A DNA stretch of 47,083 bases from Clostridia bacterium (lineage in GTDB: Bacteria > Bacillota > Clostridia > Christensenellales > Aristaeellaceae), in contig JAFVXE010000022.1 of the NCBI GenBank assembly GCA_017501255.1, positions 1 through 47,083 of the forward strand, read 5' to 3'. The notes beneath the pieces are model-generated. The model was not told the DNA's origin. It searched no databases and was given only the letters and a program-made list of their open reading frames with translations. Of the stretch, positions 1 to 9,097 are shown in pieces. Both the position numbers and the translations under genes were made by a program. Numbering within the stretch: the stretch's first letter is position 1; the number at the start of each line of letters is the position of its first letter.

Positions 1-12
1 CTCTTCCGATCT
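1..12 (+). other. Sequencing-adapter remnant at contig edge
   Basis: The first 12 bases, CTCTTCCGATCT, are identical to the 3' end of the common Illumina adapter. The tuf reading frame agrees with EF-Tu exactly up to base 13 and then departs from it: the next codon would be Arg where EF-Tu has Thr. These bases are therefore best read as untrimmed adapter and not genomic DNA. Confidence 0.9.
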
Positions 13-60
13 GCCGATGTTTACGTGCGGCTTGGTGCGTTCAAACTTTGCCTTTGCCAT
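13..60 (-). CDS. tuf: Elongation factor Tu, N-terminal 16 residues only
   Basis: The visible reading frame gives MAKAKFERTKPHVNIG, the typical EF-Tu start just before the GTPase G1 loop. EF-Tu delivers aminoacyl-tRNA to the ribosomal A site. A GGAGG ribosome binding site lies upstream of the ATG at 60, and the gene is 57 bases downstream of fusA in the usual str-operon order. The rest of the gene is lost at the contig edge, where adapter sequence begins. Confidence 0.93.
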
Positions 61-117
61 TGTGAATTTCCTCCTTCAAATAGGTGGGTAAAAGCAACTC
101 GTGCTTATGTTTTGGAA

Positions 118-2193
118 TTACTTGCGGTCGCCGGTAACCTTCTCAGCAATGCTCTTGGGCACTTCTTCGTAATGGTCGAACTGCATGGAGAACAGGCCAC
201 GACCCTGAGTGCGGCTGCGCAGGTCGGTAGCGTAACCGAACATCTCGCTCAGCGGCACGAAAGCGTGCACGGTCTGCTCGCCCATACGGGCGTCCATACC
301 TTCAATGCGACCACGACGGCTGGAGATATCGCCAACCACATCGCCCAGATACTGATCGGGGATGATAACCTCGACCTTCATCATGGGCTCCAGCAGGCAG
401 GGATCAGCCTTCTGCAGGGCTTCTTTGAAAGCCATGGAACCGGCAATCTTAAAGGCCATTTCAGAGGAGTCAACATCATGATAGCTGCCGTCAAAGACGT
501 TGGCCTTGAAGTCCACAACCTCGAAACCAGCCAGAATACCGCTCTGGGCGGCTTCACGGATACCGGCATCGATGGGGGCGATGAATTCCTTGGGAATCAC
601 GCCACCGACGATCTTGCTCTCAAAGGAGTAGCCTTCGCCGGGTTCGGTGGGCAGGATCTCGATCCAGCAGTGACCGAACTGGCCGTGACCACCGGTCTGG
701 CGCACATAGCGGCCTTCGGCCTTGGCAGCCTTGCGGATGGTCTCGCGGTAAGCAACCTGGGGCTTACCAACAGTGGCTTCCACCTTGAATTCGCGCAGCA
801 GTCGGTCCACGATGATCTCCAGATGGAGCTCGCCCATACCGGAAATGATGGTCTGGCCGGTCTGCTGATCGGTGTAAGTCTTGAAAGTGGGGTCTTCCTC
901 CGCCAGCTTCACCAGAGCCATGGTCATCTTATCCTGACCGGCCTTGGTCTTGGGCTCGATGGCGACCTGGATAACGGGATCCGGGAACTCCATGGACTCA
1001 AGAACAATCTGGTTCTTTTCATCGCAGAGGGTATCAGCGGTGGTGGTGTCCTTCAGACCAACGATACCGCAGATGTCACCAGCGTAAACGGCGGGAACTT
1101 CTTCACGGTGGTTGGCGTGCATCATCACCAGACGGCCGATGCGCTCGCGCTTCTGCTTGGTGGAGTTGTAGGCGTAGCTGCCGGCTTCCATGGTACCGCT
1201 GTACACACGGCAGAAGGCCAGCTTACCTACGAAGGGGTCCGTCATGATCTTGAAGGCCAGGGCCGCCAGAGGCTCGTTATCGGAGGGCTTACGCTCCAGC
1301 ACAACCTCGGGATCGCCGGGCTCGGTACCCTTGATGGCGGGGATATCCAGAGGAGAGGGCATGTAAGCAACCACAGCGTCCAGCAGGGGCTGCACACCCT
1401 TGTTGCGGTAGGAAGTACCGCACAGCACGGGGGTCATGGTGCAGTTGATGGTAGCGGTGCGGATAGCGGCATTGATTTCCTCGGTGGTGATTTCCTCACC
1501 GCCAAAGAACTTCTCCAGCAGGGTGTCGTCGGACTCAGCCACAGCCTCGATCAGGTTCTGGCGGTATTCTTCGGCCAGTTCCATCAGGTCGGCGGGGATT
1601 TCTTCCTCGCGAACATCCTTGCCTTCATCGTCATAATAGACTTCGGCTTTCATGCGAACCAGGTCGATGATGCCCTTGAAATCGGCTTCCTTGCCGATGG
1701 GCAGCTGAATCGGCACAGCATTGGCACCCAGGCGTTCCTTCATCATGTCAACGACACGGAAGAAATCAGCGCCCATGATGTCCATCTTGTTCACATAAGC
1801 CATGCGAGGTACGTTGTACTTGTTGGCCTGACGCCAAACAGTCTCGCTCTGGGGTTCGACACCGCCCTTGGCGCAGAAGACGGAAACGGAACCGTCCAGC
1901 ACGCGCAGGCTGCGCTCTACCTCAACAGTAAAGTCAACGTGACCGGGGGTGTCGATGATATTGATGCGGTGACCATTCCACTGACAGGTGGTAGCAGCGG
2001 AGGTAATGGTGATGCCGCGCTCCTGCTCCTGAGCCATCCAGTCCATGGTAGCGGTACCTTCGTGGGATTCGCCCAGACGATGGACGCGGCCGGTGTAGAA
2101 CAGAATACGCTCAGTCGTGGTGGTCTTACCGGCGTCGATGTGAGCCATGATGCCGATGTTGCGCACCTTATCAAGCGGGTGACTTCTTGGCAT
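118..2193 (-). CDS. fusA: Elongation factor G
   Basis: This is the ribosomal translocase, a GTPase that moves tRNA and mRNA after peptide-bond formation. The 691 residues match the normal bacterial EF-G length. The G1 loop (AHIDAGKT, residues 17-24), the G3 motif DTPGH (81-85) and the G4 motif NKMD (135-138) are all present. The later part carries the typical domain IV and V sequence, including a glycine-rich [10 protein letters not shown] segment. The ATG at 2193 has an AGGAG site upstream. It lies 88 bases after rpsG and before tuf, inside the str operon, and is probably cotranscribed from the promoter near 3.87 kb. No internal defect is seen. Confidence 0.98.
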   Translation of the reverse strand: MPRSHPLDKVRNIGIMAHIDAGKTTTTERILFYTGRVHRLGESHEGTATMDWMAQEQERGITITSAATTCQWNGHRINIIDTPGHVDFTVEVERSLRVLDGSVSVFCAKGGVEPQSETVWRQANKYNVPRMAYVNKMDIMGADFFRVVDMMKERLGANAVPIQLPIGKEADFKGIIDLVRMKAEVYYDDEGKDVREEEIPADLMELAEEYRQNLIEAVAESDDTLLEKFFGGEEITTEEINAAIRTATINCTMTPVLCGTSYRNKGVQPLLDAVVAYMPSPLDIPAIKGTEPGDPEVVLERKPSDNEPLAALAFKIMTDPFVGKLAFCRVYSGTMEAGSYAYNSTKQKRERIGRLVMMHANHREEVPAVYAGDICGIVGLKDTTTADTLCDEKNQIVLESMEFPDPVIQVAIEPKTKAGQDKMTMALVKLAEEDPTFKTYTDQQTGQTIISGMGELHLEIIVDRLLREFKVEATVGKPQVAYRETIRKAAKAEGRYVRQTGGHGQFGHCWIEILPTEPGEGYSFESKIVGGVIPKEFIAPIDAGIREAAQSGILAGFEVVDFKANVFDGSYHDVDSSEMAFKIAGSMAFKEALQKADPCLLEPMMKVEVIIPDQYLGDVVGDISSRRGRIEGMDARMGEQTVHAFVPLSEMFGYATDLRSRTQGRGLFSMQFDHYEEVPKSIAEKVTGDRK

Positions 2194-2281
2194 AGAAAAG
2201 GGTCTCCTTTCACATTAACAAGCTATCTGTACATACCTTCCAATTAACAGGCGGGGCGCCACGCCCACGCCCGGTTGCCAA

Positions 2282-3027
<746 letters not shown>

Positions 3028-3402
3028 TTACTTCTTAGGCCGCTTGGCGCCGTAGAGAGAACGGCTCTGCATCCGCTTGGCCACGCCGGCAGTATCCAGA
3101 GCACCGCGAATGATGTGGTAACGAACACCGGGCAGGTCGCGTACACGGCCGCCGCGGATGAGCACCACGCTGTGCTCCTGCAGGTTGTGACCGATGCCAG
3201 GAATGTAGCAAGTACCTTCGATCTGGTTGGTCAGACGGATACGAGCGATCTTACGCAGGGCGGAGTTAGGCTTTTTGGGGGTCGTGGTCTTCACGCTGAG
3301 GCACACGCCGCGCTTCTGCGGGCAGCCCTGCAGGATAGGAGCCGTGGACCGGTTAGCAGCCTTCACGCGACCCTTGCGGATCAACTGGTTAATCGTGGGC
3401 AT
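3028..3402 (-). CDS. rpsL: 30S ribosomal protein S12
   Basis: S12 is the decoding-centre protein that controls translational accuracy and streptomycin response. It has 124 residues and the conserved start [12 protein letters not shown]. The decoding loop PKKPN is present with Lys43, the streptomycin-sensitive residue. At the second resistance hot spot the codon is CGC, giving RVRDLPG with Arg88 where most bacteria have Lys. A ribosome binding site (GGAGG) precedes the ATG at 3402. It is the second gene of the str operon here. Confidence 0.97.
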   Translation of the reverse strand: MPTINQLIRKGRVKAANRSTAPILQGCPQKRGVCLSVKTTTPKKPNSALRKIARIRLTNQIEGTCYIPGIGHNLQEHSVVLIRGGRVRDLPGVRYHIIRGALDTAGVAKRMQSRSLYGAKRPKK

Positions 3403-3482
3403 GGGAACACCTCCGAATTGATATGCTATAACAACGCCGTCAACCCCGGGCGTATTATAGACAAGGTTTGGCTTGCTGTGCC

Positions 3483-3728
3483 TTACTTGAGCACAGCGGC
3501 GGCAGCCGCCGGAACGTCCACCGAGCAGAGCTTGCCAAGCTCCTGCATACTGTCCACCACCGTGACGGGCACGTTTTTTTCTTCACACAGACCATTGATC
3601 CGGTGATAGATGAAACCGTCCGCATCCTTGCCCAGATAGACTCTGGCAGCCTTGTCCCCTTCCAGTGCGCGCAGCACCTGTCGCTGACCGACTACGCGGT
3701 TTGGGGCATTGTGCAGTTCGTGCTCCAT
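3483..3728 (-). CDS. ybxF: Ribosomal L7Ae-like RNA-binding protein (YbxF type)
   Basis: An 81-residue protein of the L7Ae/L30e fold. Bacillota proteins of this type bind kink-turn RNA. The central segment with [23 protein letters not shown] split across the fold's first helix and strand, followed by [18 protein letters not shown], fits the family; the C-terminus is Ala-rich. The frame extends farther upstream, but ATG 3728 has an AGGAGG site and matches family length. The location directly before rpsL is the standard Bacillota place. Normally rpoC lies upstream; here it does not, and a separate promoter is visible. Confidence 0.88.
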   Translation of the reverse strand: MEHELHNAPNRVVGQRQVLRALEGDKAARVYLGKDADGFIYHRINGLCEEKNVPVTVVDSMQELGKLCSVDVPAAAAAVLK

Positions 3729-3853
3729 GGGGGAAGATCGCCTCCTCTTTCCGGGTTTGTCCACGGTGTTTCCGCACTTTCCGGTGCTTCCCCTCTGCGC
3801 CTTTATCGCGCAAAAGTTGCACACAAAAAGTACAGATTGCGAACAACCATAAC

Positions 3854-3883
3854 ATACTAACACGTTTGCAACCATTCTGTCAA
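3854..3883 (-). promoter_or_regulatory. Promoter of the str operon
   Basis: On the minus strand, TTGACA (3878-3883) is followed after 18 bases by TAGTAT (3854-3859). It lies about 125 bases ahead of the L7Ae-like gene. The whole gene-free gap 3729-4073 holds this promoter, a promoter for the rightward SDR gene, and no recognisable gene remnant. Confidence 0.6.
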
Positions 3884-4010
3884 TTGTTTTTCCCACGTTT
3901 CTGTCACTTTTTTTCAGTCATTTCAGACGCTTGACAACTTGGACAAAACCCCACCAAATTGTGCATCTTTTAGGGATGTGAAACAATGATTTCCGAAACC
4001 CTTCTCTCCC

Positions 4011-4039
4011 TTTACAACCCAAACGTTTTTCGCTATGAT
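4011..4039 (+). promoter_or_regulatory. Promoter of the SDR gene at 4074
   Basis: TTTACA (4011-4016) and TATGAT (4034-4039) are separated by 17 bases and lie just ahead of a GGAGGT ribosome binding site and the ATG at 4074. Confidence 0.7.
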
Positions 4040-4073
4040 GAGGTAAAATGTTCACCTGAGCGGAGGTGTCGAT

Positions 4074-4889
4074 ATGCACCAACAATCCCTTGCAGGAAAA
4101 CGAATCCTGCTGACCGGCGCAACCGGAAGCCTCGGCCGTAAAACTGCGCTGGCGCTGGCATCCATGGGAGCCGCCCTGCTTTTACCGGTGCGCAATCCTG
4201 CCAAGGCAACGGCATTGGAAATGGAGCTGCAAAGCGCCGTTCCGGATGCTGATATCCGTTTTCTCACCCTGGATATGGCCGATGAATCCTCCATCCTTTC
4301 GCTGGCGGAGCAGCTATGCGCTGAAAATCAACCGCTGGATGCCATGATTCATAACGCAGGCGTATTCACCAAAGCAGGGCTTGCTTCGCCTCAGGGTACC
4401 GAATGGCATCAGCAGGTCAATGCCCTGTCCCCGCTTCTGCTGACCCGAAAACTGCTGCCATTGCTCACGCTGGCGGAAGCTCCCGCCGTGGTGACTGTCA
4501 CCAGCCTGTCCGCTTTCTGGCTGACAGACGGCGGCAAATCCTGCAACAGCGCAAGCCCCACACAGCTTTATGCTGCCAGTAAACGGCAATTTCTGCATGA
4601 GATGCAATCGCTGGCCCAATGTCATCCTGCAATCCGCTTCGTATATGCCCATCCCGGCGTCTGCGCTACCGGTCTGTTCACCGGCGGCACCCATCAAACC
4701 GCTTACAATGCCGGATTTCTGAAAATCGCCCTTCCTTTGATGAAGCTCCTGTTCCCAGCACCGAAAAACGCCTGCCGCACCACGCTGCAAGCCCTGCTGC
4801 ACGGAAAAAGCGGCCAACTGGCAGAACCCGGCGGACTTTTTCACATCTGGGGAAAACCAAATTTCGTTCCTCTGGAAAAAAGAATGTAG
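4074..4889 (+). CDS. Short-chain dehydrogenase/reductase family protein
   Basis: A 271-residue SDR with an N-terminal Rossmann fold. TGATGSLG (residues 14-21) binds the nucleotide, HNAG (93-96) is the structural motif, and Ser144 or Ser146 with Tyr166 and Lys170 (YAASK) form the catalytic set. The architecture resembles retinol-dehydrogenase-like or WW-domain oxidoreductase-like SDRs acting on lipophilic substrates, but the substrate cannot be read from the sequence. It is a single gene with its own promoter and a terminator right after the stop. The ATG is supported by GGAGGT 7 bases upstream. Confidence 0.88.
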   Translation: MHQQSLAGKRILLTGATGSLGRKTALALASMGAALLLPVRNPAKATALEMELQSAVPDADIRFLTLDMADESSILSLAEQLCAENQPLDAMIHNAGVFTKAGLASPQGTEWHQQVNALSPLLLTRKLLPLLTLAEAPAVVTVTSLSAFWLTDGGKSCNSASPTQLYAASKRQFLHEMQSLAQCHPAIRFVYAHPGVCATGLFTGGTHQTAYNAGFLKIALPLMKLLFPAPKNACRTTLQALLHGKSGQLAEPGGLFHIWGKPNFVPLEKRM

Positions 4890-4893
4890 CAAA

Positions 4894-4932
4894 ATGCCAG
4901 CGCTGCGCAATCCGCAACCGCTGGCGTTTTTT
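4894..4932 (+). terminator. Rho-independent terminator after the SDR gene
   Basis: GCCAGCG (4896-4902) pairs with CGCTGGC (4919-4925), followed by a run of six T's. The flanking A-run on the other side means it may also end the leftward gene at 4951. Confidence 0.75.
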
Positions 4933-4950
4933 CAATCACGTTTCGTTTCT

Positions 4951-5502
4951 TCAGTTATCATTGGTCTCATCCAGTATCTCCACCAAAGAAAGACTGCGGA
5001 TATGCCACTGATTGTTTTCCTTCACCAAGGTGGCGGTATATCTGCCGCCCTGCCACCGGGGAGGCGTTTCGTATCCGTCGCCATACAGTGCTTTGGCTGC
5101 CTCTGCATAGTCCGACCGAACCCGGCCGTCAATGCCCGGTACGGTTTCGGTAAACTCTGCCCGGGCTGTATTATCCCAGGGCCAGCACCACATCCAGGTC
5201 ATTTTCAGGCGGTGGTCGATACCACGAATGTTATAATAGATGTAGGGACTTTTTTCATCCAGTGCCAGCAGCAGATTTTCATCCCGCTGCAAATAGCTGG
5301 ACTGAAAAAACTTGTTCAGCTCGGAGGCATCCTCCTGCATCATGATCACCTGTGCCCGCCTGGCCATGCCGTCCTTGAGCACGATATTGATATTGGAAGC
5401 ATTCATGGCATAATAAAAGGTAACCGTGAACACACCCAGGAGCACCACAATCAACAACAGCCGCCCTGCCAGATACCAGATGAAACGGCGAACTTTCTTC
5501 AT
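4951..5502 (-). CDS. Membrane-anchored protein of unknown function
   Basis: This 183-residue protein has a positively charged N-terminus (MKKVRRF) followed by one hydrophobic segment at about residues 9-31, then a soluble domain that should lie outside the cell. The soluble part ends with a segment typical of small extracytoplasmic alpha/beta folds (NNQWHIRSLSLVEI), similar in look to DUF4878/NTF2-like lipoprotein domains, but I do not recognise a family with confidence. A purine-rich site precedes the ATG at 5502. It is convergent with the SDR gene and shares the hairpin at 4.9 kb. Function unknown. Confidence 0.7.
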   Translation of the reverse strand: MKKVRRFIWYLAGRLLLIVVLLGVFTVTFYYAMNASNINIVLKDGMARRAQVIMMQEDASELNKFFQSSYLQRDENLLLALDEKSPYIYYNIRGIDHRLKMTWMWCWPWDNTARAEFTETVPGIDGRVRSDYAEAAKALYGDGYETPPRWQGGRYTATLVKENNQWHIRSLSLVEILDETNDN

Positions 5503-5584
5503 CAGGCTTCCCCGCCTTTCCTCAGCGTTTGTACCATTATACCCTATCCCGTCCCGGGAAGCAAACGCTTCCTGTAAACAATCA

Positions 5585-5613
5585 TTGCAGTTCCAGCAGG
5601 ATAATGCTATACT
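5585..5613 (+). promoter_or_regulatory. Promoter of the secreted protein at 5653
   Basis: TTGCAG (5585-5590) and TATACT (5608-5613) are 17 bases apart, 40 bases before the GTG start. Confidence 0.65.
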
Positions 5614-5652
5614 TTTGGTATCCTATTTCAACCAAAGCAAGGAGCGACGCCT

Positions 5653-6267
5653 GTGCGAAAATGGCTGATTCTGCTGCTCACCCTGATGATGCTGCCGGTT
5701 TGTACCGCCAATGCTGAAACCGTCACCGGTCTTTCCTATGATGACTTTTTGTCGAAGTATGCGGAAAACCTCGACTTTATCAATGACAACGCCGGCAGGC
5801 ACCTTCTGCCTTTGATCCCCGCCAAGCGGGATGCCGGCTGGAACGACGGACGCCTGTTCTACGAAATTTTCGGCGATGTGCTCACCCTGACCATTCGCAC
5901 CGATGCCACCGGCGAAGTGATCGAGTACTGCTCCATTTCCCTGACAGCGCCTGCGGATATGAGCTATGGCAGCACCATCCACCGGGACTTTACCACCTCC
6001 GGCTACCAGAGTTATGGAATGCTGATGGCAATGGCTGCCGGTCAAACCGCCTACGAGCGCTATTCCCTCGTTACCGAAGTGGAAAGCGGACTGGCTGCCA
6101 GCGGCGTATTCTACAAACAGATCGGCGTTTATTCGCTGGAAGCCGCTTCCCTGGATGGCACCGTCATCATGACATTCCACAATTCCACCGCCATGCCCAC
6201 GCCCTCCCCCGTGCCTTCCGAAACTCCCGTACCCGAAGAAACCCCAGTGCCCGAGAACTTGGGTTGA
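5653..6267 (+). CDS. Secreted protein of unknown function with Pro/Thr tail
   Basis: A 204-residue protein starting at GTG 5653 behind an AGGAG site. A clear signal peptide (MRKWLILLLTLMMLP, cleavage likely after CTANA) is followed by a soluble domain of about 150 residues and a low-complexity tail rich in Pro, Thr and Glu (PVPEETPVPENLG). No catalytic motif is visible. The tail resembles the repeats of the next gene, so both may be envelope-associated proteins of the same type. I do not recognise the globular domain. Confidence 0.7.
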   Translation: MRKWLILLLTLMMLPVCTANAETVTGLSYDDFLSKYAENLDFINDNAGRHLLPLIPAKRDAGWNDGRLFYEIFGDVLTLTIRTDATGEVIEYCSISLTAPADMSYGSTIHRDFTTSGYQSYGMLMAMAAGQTAYERYSLVTEVESGLAASGVFYKQIGVYSLEAASLDGTVIMTFHNSTAMPTPSPVPSETPVPEETPVPENLG

Positions 6268-6332
6268 TATGAAAACCCCATAAAAATTTCCTCATTTTGT
6301 AGGAAGAAAGTAACCAACTTGTAACCCCTGCT

Positions 6333-6341
6333 TGCTATAAT
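6333..6341 (+). promoter_or_regulatory. Extended -10 promoter of the repeat protein
   Basis: TGCTATAAT (6333-6341) is a perfect extended -10 element 47 bases ahead of the ATG at 6388. No good -35 is present at the normal distance, which is usual for extended -10 promoters. Confidence 0.65.
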
Positions 6342-6387
6342 GAAATTGCTGAAAATGTATCATTCTATCCATATGGAGGTCTGTGCT

Positions 6388-7572
6388 ATGAAAAATAACG
6401 TCAAGCGGCTCGCAGCCCTGTTCATGGTTCTGGCTCTGCTTTTCTCTGTCAGCACCACTGCATTCGCTTCTACTGTATATAGTAATGTTATTACGGTGGG
6501 CGCTACTGAAAAGCCCACGGCAACGCCCGAACCCGAAGCAACGGTTTCGCCGGAAGTCACCCTTGAGCCTGAAGTGACCGAGGAACCCGAAGCTACCGAA
6601 GAACCTGAAGCCACCGAAGAGCCTGAAGTGACCGAAGAGCCTGAAGTGACCGAAGAACCCGAGGCCACCGAAGAGCCTGAAGTGACCGAGGAACCCGAAG
6701 CTACCGAAGAGCCCGAAGTGACTGAGGAACCCGAAGCTACCGAAGAGCCCGAAGTGACCGAAGAACCCGAGGCCACCGAAGAGCCTGAAGTGACCGAGGA
6801 ACCCGAGGCTACCATCGATCCTGAAGCCACCGTCGATCCCGAGGCTACTGTTGATCCTGAAGCCACCGTCGATCCCGAAGCTACCGTCGATCCTGAAGCC
6901 ACCGTCGATCCTGAAGCCACCGTCGATCCTGAAGCCACCGTCGATCCCGAAGCTACTGCTACTCCCGCTCCCACTCCCAGCCCCGAAGAATTGCTGGCCA
7001 ATGTGACCATCTCCGTAGATTGCGAAATCATCACCGCTGGCGAATATCCTGCTTTTGGTGACCTGGTTAAGCTGACCGCCACCGTTACCGGTGCCGAAGA
7101 ACTGGATTATACCCTTGTTTGGGAATATCGCAACAACAAGATCGAAGATGCTGAGTGGGTTGTTTTCGAATCCGAGATTCCTGAAGGCCAAGATCCTGCT
7201 ACTTACATCAACGATGTGATAATTTTTACACTGACTCGTGAGAACTTTACCACCGAATGGCGTGCACGGCTGGTGCTGCTCCTGCCCGAAGAGCCCGTTG
7301 TGGAAGAACCTGCCGTAGAAAATACGGAAGAAACCAGCGAGCAAGCGGAAGAGAGCACTGAACCTACCGCCGAAGAACAGGCAGCCGAGCCTGCTCCCGT
7401 AGCTGAGGAACCCGCCCCCGCCGTTGAAGAGCCTGCTCCTGTTGCCGAGGAACCCGCTCCCGTTGTTGAAGATCCCGCTCCTGCTGCTGAGGAACCCGCC
7501 CCCGTCGTCAAAGAGCCCGCTCCTGTAGTTGAAGAACCCGCTCCCGAAGTCGAGGAAGTTCCTGCTGAATAA
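6388..7572 (+). CDS. Secreted Glu/Pro/Thr repeat protein with one Ig-like domain
   Basis: A 394-residue exported protein. The ATG at 6388, not the in-frame codon at 6340, follows GGAGG and starts a good signal peptide (MKNNVKRLAALF, cleavage near TTAFA). After it come 14 six-residue units of the EPEVTE/EPEATE type and 8 of the DPEATV type. A globular segment of about 95 residues (LLANVTISVDCEI onward, with LVWEYRNN) looks like an Ig-like or bacterial Big-type domain. The C-terminal part is EEPAPV repeats. No LPXTG motif or C-terminal membrane anchor is seen, so it is either shed or held in the wall by charge. Strongly acidic. Function unknown. Confidence 0.75.
   Translation: MKNNVKRLAALFMVLALLFSVSTTAFASTVYSNVITVGATEKPTATPEPEATVSPEVTLEPEVTEEPEATEEPEATEEPEVTEEPEVTEEPEATEEPEVTEEPEATEEPEVTEEPEATEEPEVTEEPEATEEPEVTEEPEATIDPEATVDPEATVDPEATVDPEATVDPEATVDPEATVDPEATVDPEATATPAPTPSPEELLANVTISVDCEIITAGEYPAFGDLVKLTATVTGAEELDYTLVWEYRNNKIEDAEWVVFESEIPEGQDPATYINDVIIFTLTRENFTTEWRARLVLLLPEEPVVEEPAVENTEETSEQAEESTEPTAEEQAAEPAPVAEEPAPAVEEPAPVAEEPAPVVEDPAPAAEEPAPVVKEPAPVVEEPAPEVEEVPAE
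6565..6957 (+). repeat. Coding tandem repeat, 18-base units
   Basis: About 22 units of 18 bases encode EPE[V/A]TE and then DPEATV. Units differ mainly at third codon positions, so the protein pattern is conserved more strictly than the DNA. The region is likely to vary in unit number between strains and could be collapsed in short-read assemblies. Confidence 0.92.
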
Positions 7573-7590
7573 TATCGCATAACAAATTTC

Positions 7591-7624
7591 AACACCCGCT
7601 GTCACAATGGCAGCGGGTGTTTTC
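7591..7624 (+). terminator. Terminator of the repeat-protein gene
   Basis: An 11-base stem (AACACCCGCTG with CAGCGGGTGTT, loop 9) ends in a short T-run, 19 bases after the stop codon. Confidence 0.85.
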
Positions 7625-7652
7625 TGCTTCCAGACAATTGGAAAACGCCACA

Positions 7653-7686
7653 TAAAAACGAGGGCACCCAGCATAGGGTGTCCTCA
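7653..7686 (-). terminator. Terminator of the PRPP synthetase gene
   Basis: Read on the minus strand, GAGGACACCC pairs with GGGTGCCCTC with one mismatch and is followed by GTTTTTA. It lies directly downstream of the stop codon at 7701. Confidence 0.75.
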
Positions 7687-7700
7687 TTTTGTTGCGTTTT

Positions 7701-8918
7701 TTATACCAGACGGAAACCGTTCTCGGCCTGTTGTTGCTGATAGCGGCTCAGCAGATCCTTGATACGATCATAGGGATTGAGCAGGTTGCTCAGGCTGCGG
7801 TCGTGGTTCAGGCTGGCGATGATGTAAGAAATGTACTTGCTCATATCCGCCTCAATGAACCAGGGAGCCGCCTGCAGTTCCGGGGTACGGTAGGTCAGGT
7901 TGGTGGAAATGATGCGGCTGATGAGGCCATCTTCATAAGCCTTGTTGAAAGCATCCAGGCCATTGGTGAACAGAGCGAAGGAAACGGAAGCAAAGATGCG
8001 GTTTGCCTTGCGCTTTTTCAGTTCACGGGCCAGATCCAGAATGCTGTCGCCGGAGGACAGAATGTCATCGCTGACCAGCACATCCTTGCCTTCCACATCG
8101 TCGCCCAGATATTCATGAGCAATGATAGGGTTACGACCTTCCACGATGCGGGTGTAGTCACGACGCTTGTAGAACATACCCATATCAATGCCCAACACGG
8201 AGCTGTAGAAAATATTGCGGTCGATTGCACCTTCATCAGGGCTGATGATCATCATGTGATCACGGTCGATCTGCAGATCCTGCTCCTTGCGGAACAACGC
8301 TTTAAGAATCTGATAAGAAGGCTTCACGCTGTCAAAACCCATCAAGGGAACAGCGTTCTGCACACGGGGGTCGTGAGCGTCGAAGGTGATGAAATTGGAT
8401 ACGCCCAGTGCCTGCAGTTCCTGTAGCATCAAAGCGCAGTCCATGCTTTCACGGGTGGTGCGGCGATGCTGACGGCCTTCGTACAGCATGGGCATCACCA
8501 CATTGATGCGCATGGCGCGGCCGCCGATGGCTGCGATCACTCGCTTGAGGTCCTGATAGTGATCATCGGGGGACATGGGTACTTCCCGGCCATACATCTT
8601 GTAAGTCTTATTGTATGCAAAGATATCCGTCAGAATATAGATATCATAGCCACGCACGCTGCTCTTGAGCATACCCTTGCCTTCGCCGGTGCCAAACCGG
8701 GGGCAAATGGCCTCAATCAGAAAGTCGGTACGATTATAGCCCATCAGGGAGTACAAAGGAGTGTTGCCGTCCAAATCCGCCTGCTGTTCATGCCATTTCA
8801 TCAGCCAGTCGTTTACCTTTTGGCCCAATTCTTCGCAGCCAGGCATGGCAATGAGGCCAAGCGGGGCGTAGGGCTGTGTCAGAAGCTCATTGTTCCACGT
8901 ACTCACAAAATCCGTCAC
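7701..8918 (-). CDS. prs: Ribose-phosphate pyrophosphokinase, long divergent form
   Basis: Makes PRPP from ribose 5-phosphate and ATP for nucleotide, His and Trp synthesis. The protein is 405 residues, longer than the usual 310-320. The PRPP-binding loop DVLVSDDILSSGDSIL (279-294) is clear, though SSGDS replaces the common DTGGT. YEGRQHRRTTRE (146-157) corresponds to the flexible ATP-binding loop, and FDAHDP (179-184) to the family's DLH segment. The extra length sits at the N-terminus and around residues 40-130. Such long forms occur in Clostridia. A promoter and terminator flank it, so it is a single-gene unit. Confidence 0.82.
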   Translation of the reverse strand: MTDFVSTWNNELLTQPYAPLGLIAMPGCEELGQKVNDWLMKWHEQQADLDGNTPLYSLMGYNRTDFLIEAICPRFGTGEGKGMLKSSVRGYDIYILTDIFAYNKTYKMYGREVPMSPDDHYQDLKRVIAAIGGRAMRINVVMPMLYEGRQHRRTTRESMDCALMLQELQALGVSNFITFDAHDPRVQNAVPLMGFDSVKPSYQILKALFRKEQDLQIDRDHMMIISPDEGAIDRNIFYSSVLGIDMGMFYKRRDYTRIVEGRNPIIAHEYLGDDVEGKDVLVSDDILSSGDSILDLARELKKRKANRIFASVSFALFTNGLDAFNKAYEDGLISRIISTNLTYRTPELQAAPWFIEADMSKYISYIIASLNHDRSLSNLLNPYDRIKDLLSRYQQQQAENGFRLV

Positions 8919-8961
8919 TTTGCATGCTCCTTCTCAGTCGTACAGTCAGAGAGACAGCATT

Positions 8962-8990
8962 AGTATATCGCAAATGAACCAATCTGAAAA
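8962..8990 (-). promoter_or_regulatory. Possible promoter of prs
   Basis: On the minus strand TTTTCA (8985-8990), 17 bases, then TATACT (8962-8967), 44 bases ahead of the start codon. The -35 is weak. Confidence 0.4.
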
Positions 8991-9097
8991 GCCACTTTTG
9001 AGAAAAAACCAAACATTTTCTTTGTATTTGTCGAAATTGTGCAATCGTTTTCCATATCCCACATTCCCTGCGCATATCCTATTGTGAGGTGATGGGC

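Noticed and set aside
25..2247. Very long open frame opposite fusA
   Set aside because: It mirrors fusA exactly. Its protein has no recognisable domain, and the frame stays open because the codon usage of fusA avoids antisense stops.
6565..6957. CRISPR array
   Set aside because: The repeats are directly adjacent, 18 bases long, in frame and without spacers.
6292..7674. Gly/Phe- and Ser/Gly-repeat frames opposite the repeat protein
   Set aside because: They are reverse readings of the 18-base tandem repeat; the plus frame has promoter, signal peptide and terminator.
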